DNA of 64,000 bases from Basidiobolus meristosporus CBS 931.73 (taxonomy: Eukaryota > Basidiobolomycota > Basidiobolomycetes > Basidiobolales > Basidiobolaceae), in assembly GCA_002104905.1 (NCBI GenBank), contig MCFE01000215.1:62001-126000 (forward strand), in the 5' to 3' direction. The position numbers and the translations under genes were made by a program. Position 1 is the stretch's first letter, and each line of letters begins with the position of its first letter. A model generated the notes under the pieces. It searched no databases. It was given only the letters and a program-made list of their open reading frames with translations, and was not told the origin of the DNA. This document shows, one piece after another, positions 55,002-62,497 of the stretch.

Positions 55002-56036
55002 CTCCCATGCAACTAAATATCCATATTAGTTAATCTTAATGTGATCTAAGATATTGAAGTTTGTCTCTAGCAAATGGTTTTATGAATATGTGTGCAATCA
55101 TTTCATATGTAAGCAGTAAATCAAGCTGATTTATTTTCATAGCTTCATATATGAAATTGTATTAGATATACATGTGCTTAGTTCTTGCATGAAAAGTCAA
55201 ATCTCTACCTAATCTTATACATTTTTGATTTTCTTGAAATGATGCAGTAGATGCTTTTTGACATGATCTAAAGTATGTAAAAGGCTTTCTTAGCAACATT
55301 ACTTTTTTCTAGCTTCACAGGCTGCCACATACTCTGCCTCTGCAATGGAAAGCACTTTGACTGGCTGCTTTCTTGAATTCTATGATACTCATGCTTTGCA
55401 GTAAAGAAAGGTTTATCCCATGGTAGATCTTTTTTTTGAGTTTTTTCCCCAATAAGCATCAGGATATCCCACAAGATCTTCTTCTGAATCATTTTAGGTG
55501 TACCTTAAGCCAATAACAACAGTTCCTCTTAGGTATCTAAAAGTTGGCTTAATGCTGCAATATGATCAGATTCATATTTCTAATTATGCTGGCTGGCAAC
55601 TCCCACAGGATAAGAGAAATCTGGACATGTTCCAAGCATATCTGATTCAGACTGCCAGGTATAAATTGGTAAGGGAACTCTGGGCCTTCAGAAGATACCC
55701 AGCTCTCTTGATTTGGCTGAATTTTGACCAAGCTAAGGTTTGTCTCCATTACAGTAGCTGCCAGTTTACAGTCTTTTATTTGGCACATCTTAAATATATC
55801 ATTGATATACTTGCACCGGCTTAGGATGACAGCATGGGTACCTCTTTCTATGGAAAATGCTATCCATAGGCAGTATTTGAACTTCCCCAGATTGGATATT
55901 TTGAGCTGCTTAGATAGGCTGGATTTAGTCTCTATCAATGTTTATTAGTTATTGGTGCCTATATTGATATCCTTCACATAAGTATATAATAGTGCCAGAT
56001 TTTCACCATCCAATGTATAGCATATACTATAGTCAG
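55002..56036 (-). pseudogene. copia-8 RNase H and RT remnant
   Basis: A decayed minus-strand copia, from the RNase H end back to the RT region near the YVDD motif, which is itself disrupted (about 55950-56000). The longest open piece, 55549-55938, covers the RT end (SLSKQLKISNLGKF) and connection. The sequence is cut at 56037 by the first LINE tail. Confidence 0.75.
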
Positions 56037-56037
56037 G

Positions 56038-56146
56038 CTTAGGGGAGGGAAAGTCCCCAAGGTAGGTGAAATCTTTATTTGATTTCAGACAAGTCTAACT
56101 ACAAATAAAGAAGCCAGCTGGGAAAAGTAGATTCCCAAAGTAAACA
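56038..56146 (-). mobile_element. LINE-family 3' tail fragment (5'-truncated)
   Basis: About 109 bp containing only the family tail. Minus strand: CTTTATTTG pairs with CAAATAAAG (9 bp) across about 20 nt, then GATTTCACC and GGGGACTTT, then a C-rich end CCCTCCCCTAAG. The second stem has one mispair. Confidence 0.65.
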
Positions 56147-56617
56147 TTTAGGGTAGGGGGGGGGAGACAGTCACCAATAGGTGAAATCTTTATTTCAGTT
56201 GAAACAAAGAAGCCAGCGCTACTGTTGTAGCTTTGATACAAGAGTGTGTAGCTGAGGGGAATTTGTAGGTAAGTTAATAAGAAGTGATGATAGTTCTTCA
56301 GTGCTCAAGACACTGTTCAGTGGGAAGGGGGGTAGCAAGAGAGGTAAGAATGACTTGTGAACAACATTAATGAGGGGAATGTGATAAGGATTGATATTCA
56401 TCAGAAAGGGAGTGTGCTGCTGCAGATATTGCTGCCAAAGGTCTGTCAAGTACTTCAGGTAGGCCAGCTTGGGTTTTTCTGACTGCAGAATATAGTGGGC
56501 AAACTTCTTGACTTCAGGATCTCCAAGTATAGTTCTCCAGCAGGAGTCAGGTGTTGTATGGTGTGTTCTCTTCCAGGCCTTAATCAGTGGGTTGTTGCAG
56601 TTGTGAAGTCTGAGGTA
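56147..56617 (-). mobile_element. 5'-truncated LINE copy (ORF2 C-terminus and tail)
   Basis: About 470 bp nearly identical to the 3' end of the main LINE (59654-60122), including the last 76 codons of ORF2 (56219-56449) and the tail with the UCACC/GGUGA hairpin (loop AATA read on the plus strand, against AACA in the main copy). Differences are a few single bases, so it is a recent dead-on-arrival copy from the same lineage. Confidence 0.85.
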
Positions 56618-57524
56618 GGGGAGGGAAAGTCACCGAGTTGGTGAAATCTTTATTTGAGTTAAGAACTAATCTAAGTACAAATAAAGAAGCCAATTCAGAG
56701 GTCTAGAACCTCTCTAATAAGTAATCTAATTTATGTTTTGTTTCATCTCTAATATTTTTTTTAATAAAGTAAAGCTCATTAGGGGTAAATATAAAATTCA
56801 GGGGTTTTGGGGGAAGTACAAATTGTAGATGTTTCTGATCAATATAATCCAAGACTGGAACCCAGCCTGGGATTAGGTGCAGTAGGAAAGGTGTATGGAC
56901 TTGTAAGTAGCTCTGCCACATAGATCTTAGATGGTCCTGAGCCAGTAGTCTTGGTTTCTCAGCTTTTTGAAGTTTTGAAGCAAGCTCTGTTACTACAGCA
57001 GAGCCAACCAGGGTGTGCCAGCAAGAAGATTTCAGGGAGGAGTTAGATTGAAGCCATTGTTTGATGGAGGGGTTATGTGATTTCTGAAGTTTGACTAGGA
57101 AGGAAGCACGGAGATAGATCATTCGGATTTGGTATGGGTAGAACCCAAAGGCTCCATTAGTTGCATGGATATAGGGAGATACTGGAGATAAGGTACCAAG
57201 GATCTGATACACTGATGGAGAAATTTATCCAGGCGGTGAAGTTCTCTGGAGGTTAGGGGTATAATGTGGAGACCAAATTGAAGTACTGGCAGCACATACT
57301 GCTTCAGAAGTATAGGGATCTTTTGAATTGGAGTGTCTGGAGTGACTACTACCGGAAGCTTTTTGAGAGCCTGTTGGGCAAGATGGATCCTATTATTCAG
57401 GTGGAGCTTGGAGTCAATCCCATGTTGACAAAACAGCAGACCTAGATATATTGCAGTTTGTTGTGGCAGAATGCTAGTGTTCTGTATAGTTGTAGTGCAT
57501 CCTATTGGGACTGTCTTGGAAATT
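56618..57524 (-). mobile_element. 5'-truncated LINE copy of a second subfamily
   Basis: About 0.9 kb. Homologous to ORF2 of the main LINE from just after the RT catalytic region to the C-terminus, but diverged. A frame of 169 codons (56703-57212) has NGAFGFYPYQIRMIYLR and SCWHTLVGS, aligning with GAFGFMPYKIRLLYLR and SCWRTILGD of the main copy; a further homologous part extends to 57524 in another frame. The tail keeps CTTTATTTG/CAAATAAAG and UCACC/GGUGA with a 5-nt loop. Confidence 0.8.
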
Positions 57525-58026
57525 GAGGGTAGGGGGGAGGAAAGTCACCAAGTGGTGAAATCTTTATTTACTTATGACAAGTATCTAAAGAAGCCAAGTT
57601 AATCTGAAGTAATTCCTAGAAAGCTAGGTCTGAGAGTTGACAAGCTGAGTGGTACTATATTTCCTAGTTAGCTAGGTCTGAGAGAGGTTTCCTGGAAAGC
57701 CAGGCCTGAGAAGTGAGAATCTGAATATATCTGAGCTAAGTTATACTGGTTTGCGGTAGCTGGATTGTGGCCGGAATGGCCAGTAGACTGGGGGAGCTGA
57801 GATGAATTTCTGGGCGATCACTGGCCAAATTTACTAGGCAAATCTGGCCATTAGCATTTCAAGGATTTCAGCCAATCAGAGCCTTTACTTTGCCCGATGG
57901 TTGATCAAGCCATCTCCCAATGAGCACACATCAATTTATTAATCAAATTTTGCTGGATCCAGGATTTGAACCCACAACCATGGGTATGGAAGGGTTAGGG
58001 ATAACCACAAGGCTAAGTGTTCTTGG
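57525..58026 (-). mobile_element. tRNA-derived SINE, copy A
   Basis: About 0.5 kb, non-coding. At the 5' end (minus strand) are a polymerase III A box TAGCCTTGTGG (58015-58005) and B box GGTTCAAATCC (57972-57962), 43 bp apart, as in a tRNA. A body without ORF follows, then the same 3' tail as the LINEs: GGCTTCTTTA...AATAAAGATTTCACC, hairpin, CCTCCCCCCTA. Compared with copies B and C it lacks about 30 bp between two of the internal hairpin repeats (near 57634). Transcription by polymerase III and mobilisation by the LINE are inferred. Confidence 0.8.
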
Positions 58027-58477
58027 TTAGGGGGAGGAAAGTCACCAAGTGGTGAAATCTTTATTTACTTATGACAAGTATCTAAAGAAGCCAAGTTAAT
58101 CTGAAGTTATTCCTAGAAAGCTAGGTCTGAGAGATATCTTCCTGGTAAGCCAGGTCTGAGAGTTGAGAAGCTGATTGGTACTACATTTCCTAGTTAGCTA
58201 GGTCTGAGAGAGGTTTCCTGGAAAGCCAGGTCTGGGAAGTGAGAATCTGAATATATCTGAGCTAAGTTATACTGGTTTGCGGTAGCTGAATTGTGGCCAG
58301 AATGGCCAGTAGACTGGGGGAACTGAGATGAATTTCTGGGCGATCACTGGCCAAATTTACTAGGCAAATCTAGCCAATTAGCATTTCAAGGATTTCAGCC
58401 AATCAGAGCCTTTACTTTGCCCGATGGTTGATCAAGCCATCTCCCAATGAGCACACATCAATTTATTAATCAAATTT
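58027..58477 (-). mobile_element. tRNA-derived SINE, copy B (5'-truncated)
   Basis: Body and tail as in copies A and C, but it stops at ATTTGATTAATAAATTG near 58477 and lacks the tRNA-like head with both promoter boxes. 5' truncation of this kind is typical of LINE-machinery insertion. All four internal hairpin repeats are present. Confidence 0.8.
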
Positions 58478-59009
58478 AGGGTTAGGGGGGAGGAAAGTCA
58501 CCAAGTGGTGAAATCTTTATTTACTTATGACAAGTATTTAAAGAAGCCAAGTTAATCTGAAGTTATTCCTAGAAAGCTAGGTCTGAGATATATCTTCCTG
58601 GTAAGCCAGGTCTGAGAGTTGAGAAGCTGAGTGGTACTATATTTCCTAGTTAGCTAGGTCTGAGAGAGGTTTCCTGGAAAGCCAGGCCTGAGAAGTGAGA
58701 ATCTGAATATATCTGAGCTAAGTTATACTGGTTTGCGGTAGCTGAATTGTGGCCGGAATGGCCAGTAGACTGGGGGAACTGAGATGAATTTCTGGGCGAT
58801 CACTGGCCAAATTTACTAGGCAAATCTGGCCAATTAGCATTTCAAGGATTTCAGCCAATCAGAGCCTTTACTTTGCCCGATGGTTGATCAAGCCATCTCC
58901 CAATGAGCACACATCAATTTATTGATCAAATTTTGCTGGATCCAGGATTTGAACCCACAACCATGGGTATGGAAGGGTTAGGGATAACCACAAGGCTAAG
59001 TGTTCTTGG
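58478..59009 (-). mobile_element. tRNA-derived SINE, copy C (complete)
   Basis: The full-length copy of about 530 bp. A box 58998-58988 and B box 58955-58945 on the minus strand, body with four hairpin repeats (about 58568-58695), LINE-type tail at 58485-58555, and a 3' end CCTCCCCCCTAACCCTAA that is directly joined to copy B. Confidence 0.82.
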
Positions 59010-59653
59010 TTAGGGGGGATGATAATCACCACAGGGTGAAATCTTTATTTAAATTGTAAATAAAGAAGCCAAGTTTGAATATGAATATCTGAGATAAAAT
59101 AAGCCTACAAGATAAACTTGGACTTTGCTGTATCCCAGATATCCTCAATATCAAAGTTTAGAGGAGAATGTAGCAAAACTGCTTGTTCACTGTAGTATTT
59201 CTTGAGGAAGTTTGTGACTTGAAGGGAAGGAGAGTTTTTCAACAAGCTGGTAAACCTTTTGAGGAGTTCTTTTTCCAGAGAGAATGGTACAAAGAGTGGA
59301 ATGTCTAAATGATGTCTGAATATATGCTCTGAGAGCTCCCAATCCAGCATATTTTTGACTTCCTCTGTAAAATCTTCCACAATATCTTTGTCAAGAATGA
59401 CTTCCAAGAGATCCCTGGCAATGTACTGAATGTTAATAATCTTGGGCATATGAATACCTAGGTCCTTGAGGTAGTTTCTTTGTTCTGAAATTGGAAGATA
59501 GCCAGCATTTCTGAAATAGCAAACAGCCCAATTGGCAGTGGGAGGAGTATCAGGGCTGACAGGGAATCTTCTTCTGGCTTTAGGGTGCACTGGCTTAGGT
59601 GGCTGTCTTATTGGGAGAACAGTGGACTTTGGATGAGCTTGAAGTGCTTGGGA
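59010..59653 (-). mobile_element. ORF1-only LINE-related element
   Basis: About 640 bp holding an ORF homologous to the C-terminal part of LINE ORF1 (coding to 59105; WAVCYFRN...LLEVILDKDI aligns with WTVVYLKQ...ILEVILDQNI), joined directly to a LINE-type tail without any ORF2. Tail stems CTTTATTT/AAATAAAG and UCACC/GGUGA are present. The frame runs on into the neighbour's tail at 59680, but homology begins at about 59640. It resembles half-LINE (HAL1-like) elements; an internally deleted LINE is the alternative. Confidence 0.7.
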
Positions 59654-59721
59654 AGGGTTAGGGGGGGAGACAGTCACCAACAGGTGAAATCTTTATTTCA
59701 GTTGAAACAAAGAAGCCAGCG
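59654..59721 (-). promoter_or_regulatory. LINE 3' tail with two stem-loops
   Basis: Minus strand: CUUUGUUUC AACU GAAAUAAAG (9 pairs including one G-U), GAUU, UCACC UGUU GGUGA, then the C-rich end. The same two-hairpin layout, with changed but still pairing bases, is found in all truncated LINEs, SINEs and the ORF1-only element of the array. It is probably the reverse transcriptase recognition structure; AAUAAA sits inside the first stem. Confidence 0.7.
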
Positions 59722-61345
59722 CTACTGTTGTAGCTTTGATACAAGAGTGTGTAGCTGAGGGGAATTTGTAGGTAAGTTAATAAGAAGTGATGATAGTTCT
59801 TCAGTGCTCAAGACACTGTTCAGTGGGAAGGGGGGTAGCAAGAGAGGTAAGAATGACTTGTGAACAACATTAATGAGGGGAATGTGATAAGGATTGATAT
59901 TCATCATAAAGGGAGTGTGCTGCTGCAGATATTGCTGCCAAAGGTCTGTCAAGTACTTCAGGTAGGCCAGCTTGGGTTTTTCTGACTGCAGAATATAGTG
60001 AGCAAACTTCTTGACTTCAGGATCTCCAAGTATAGTTCTCCAGCAGGAGCCAGGTGTTGTGTGGTGTGTTCTCTTCCAGGCCTTAATCAGTGGGTTGTTG
60101 CAGTTGTGAAGTCTGAGGTATAATCTGGTTCTAAGGTAGAGAAGTCTGATCTTATAGGGCATAAACCCAAAAGCACCAAGAATAGCATGTCTGTAGGGGC
60201 ATTCAGGCAAATGAGGCACCAAGGAGGTAATGCACCATACTGCAAACTTGTCAAGCTTAGTGCAGTCTCTAGAAGTAAGAGAGAGAAGTGGTAAGCCAAA
60301 TTCCAGGACAGGGAAGACAAACTGCTTGAGTAGAAGGAGGCAGCTGGGAGCTGAAGTTGTAGGAGGAGTAACAGCCAGTAGCTTGTGGAGTGCCTGTCTT
60401 GCTAGGATAATTCTCTTCTTCAGGTGTGCTCCAGAGTCTAGTCCAGTAGGCAGGAAAGGAAAGCCAAGATATGTAGCAGAAACCTGAGCAGGTAGAGTGG
60501 AGTTCTCCAAGTTGATGGGAGAGCCCAAAGGTACTGTCTTTGCAATGGAAAGCTGGAGATTATTCTTCTGCAGATACTGGTGGATGGTCTGGGAGTCTTG
60601 TTGCACATTGGAGGAGGATATTCTGATGTCATCAGCAAAGAGAGTAACCAGGCAGTCAGCTGAGAGTCTTGGGAAATCATTCAGGAAGATGGCAAACAGT
60701 ATAGGACCAAGCACAGAGCCTTGAACCACTCCATTAGGAACTGAGAACACAGCTGATTGCTCACTTGGGTGCAGAATTCTTGCTTGTGGATCCAGAAACA
60801 GAGACCTGACAAGGAGGGTGAGAGAGGTACTGGAGAAGCATTGCAACTTGGACCAAAGCAGATTTCTGTCAACTGAATCAAAGGCCTTGGTAATATCAAA
60901 CAGAACAGAGGGATACTTGCACTGGAGAGAGTGATCTTGGCTAAGTATGACTGCATATTCCAAGGAGAGGCCAGGAACAAAGCCAAACTGTGCAGGATGA
61001 AACTTGAGGGAGTCAGAGTAGAGCTCCTGAGCAAGCAGAAGCTCAAACACCTTTCTGCAGGTGGGCAGCAGAGATATTGGCCTGTAGGAGCTAGGATCCA
61101 GGTGCTTTCCTTTACCCTTGTACAGTGGCAGAACATTTGCAAAGGACCATTCCTCAGGAGTAGAAAGCTGGGCTGAGCATTGCTGAAACAGTGGAAGCAG
61201 AAGTGCAGACATGGCCTTGGTACTAGTCTTCAGAAGCTCATAAGAGATTGTGTCCACACCTGGAGCAGTAGAGTTGGGAAGCCTCTTGAGCACATTATGG
61301 ATTCTCCTTTGATCAAGTGCAAGTGGGATGGGCAGAAGTCTTGAA
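59722..61345 (-). pseudogene. LINE ORF2, reverse transcriptase part
   Basis: Starts in frame at about 61345 (SRLLPIPLALDQRRIHNVLK, then NSTAPGVDTISYELL) and ends with a stop at 59722. Reverse transcriptase blocks: SSYRPISLLP, FGFVPGLSLEYA, FDITKAFDSVDR (first catalytic Asp), VVQGSVLGPILF and FADDIRISS (catalytic pair). After the RT come a thumb and a C-terminal domain with CWRTILGDPEV and a CPYRHAILGAFGF region shared with the truncated copies. No RNase H. It would carry out target-primed reverse transcription. The frame differs from the endonuclease part, so one indel separates them; both frames are open across about 61320-61400. Confidence 0.85.
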
Positions 61346-62491
61346 GTCAGGATGAAAGCCAGGAGTTGAGTACTGCTTTGTAGAGAAGAAGATGTTAGCC
61401 AGCTGTTCTGTTGAAGGTAACTTCCTGGAAGAGGGCCTCATTGCCCTGTAGAGTCTTGATACTGTTCTTGTTATAGAGTTGGAAGATTGCAGAGGCAAGG
61501 AACTCATAATATGATCCCAGAGCTGAGTATGCAGAGTGTGGTGAATTGCCTTGGAGTGGTGTATTGCTGTCAGGAGGAGTTTCTCTGTTTTTGGGTTAGG
61601 GAAGCTCAGGTAGCTTTGTTGCAGGGCTGAAACAATGGATTCCCATTTTCTTGAGGTAACAGCAGTAGTCTTGCATGGCAGTGAGAGGGAGGCAGACACC
61701 AGAATCAGATGCTTCACAAAGAGCCAGGCAAAGTTGAGATCATCTGGCAGAGAAAGTAGCAAACTGGCAAGCTTCAAGTAGTTCCCAAAGTCATTCTTCT
61801 GATTCTTGGTAGCTTTGTGGGTGAGCACAGTAAGTTTTGGCAGCTTCTTCTTCACAACTGGTTGCATAGAAAGGGACCAGGCTGGGTGGTCAGAGGCTCT
61901 CAAGGATCCTAGCTCAGCTCCAGAGAATTGCTTAACTTCATTCACAAAGTAGAGGGCAGCAGCAGAAGGGCAGATCCAGTCAACACATCTTTTCTCAGAT
62001 TGAGCACCTAGTGCTAGCAGGTGGCTTTCTCTCAGGAAGTTCAGTAGGAATGTAGACCTTGGCTTCATTCTTGCAGTCAGAGTAGTCTTGTTCTCAGGAT
62101 GGGGAATGTTGAGATCTCCAAGCAAGATAACAGGTGTTGATATAGATTGTTGGTATTGCTGAACCTTCTGGCATATAACTTGCACTTCCTGAAGGGCTAG
62201 ACTTGGAGGCAGATAGCAGAGCACCAGACTGATAGTTGGCAACTGGAGAGCAGCACAGTAAGGGGAGTAAAGAGGAACACAGAGCTGAGGAGTATTGATG
62301 GTAGAAGAGATGAAGCAGATAGAGGAGGTATTCTTTGTTCTAGGAGTAGAAAAGCAATATAGATTAGTCAAAAGTATAGAGGGTAGCTGGACATCAATCA
62401 AACACAGGAGGGAAAATCTTGACAGAAGTCTCTCTAGAGTTGGTCTTGATGGCTGTATGCTGTTGCAGTTAAGCAACAGAACTTCAGGTAG
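61313..62491 (-). CDS. LINE ORF2, endonuclease part
   Basis: Begins with the codon after the ORF1 stop (LPEVLLLNCNSI). APE-type endonuclease motifs: N in LLLNCNSI, LLGDLNIPH, VDWICPS, and the terminal catalytic ASDHPAWSL. It would nick target DNA. There is no ATG before about residue 140, inside the domain, so translation must come through from ORF1 or start at a non-AUG codon. It ends at a premature TGA (61313-61315) caused by the frameshift before the RT part. Confidence 0.85.
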   Translation of the reverse strand, partial: LPEVLLLNCNSIQPSRPTLERLLSRFSLLCLIDVQLPSILLTNLYCFSTPRTKNTSSICFISSTINTPQLCVPLYSPYCAALQLPTISLVLCYLPPSLALQEVQVICQKVQQYQQSISTPVILLGDLNIPHPENKTTLTARMKPRSTFLLNFLRESHLLALGAQSEKRCVDWICPSAAALYFVNEVKQFSGAELGSLRASDHPAWSLSMQPVVKKKLPKLTVLTHKATKNQKNDFGNYLKLASLLLSLPDDLNFAWLFVKHLILVSASLSLPCKTTAVTSRKWESIVSALQQSYLSFPNPKTEKLLLTAIHHSKAIHHTLHTQLWDHIMSSLPLQSSNSITRTVSRLYRAMRPSSRKLPSTEQLANIFFSTKQYSTPGFHPDFKTSAHPTCT

Positions 62492-62497
62492 TCAGGC
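62486..62497 (-). promoter_or_regulatory. Putative UGA-CUA stop-codon readthrough site
   Basis: The ORF1 stop TGA (62494-62492) is followed by CTA, and ORF2 continues in the same frame with its endonuclease motif four codons on. UGA CUA is the best-known readthrough context in viruses and some cellular genes. Confidence 0.6.

Noticed and set aside
57600-58700. Regularly repeated short palindromes that look array-like
   Set aside because: Not a CRISPR: a eukaryotic setting, spacers themselves conserved among copies, and the pattern is explained as hairpins within SINE copies.
59654-59680. N-terminal extension of the ORF1-only frame into the neighbouring LINE tail
   Set aside because: These codons translate the 3' tail of the adjacent element (starting with a TTG), and homology to ORF1 begins only downstream of the junction.
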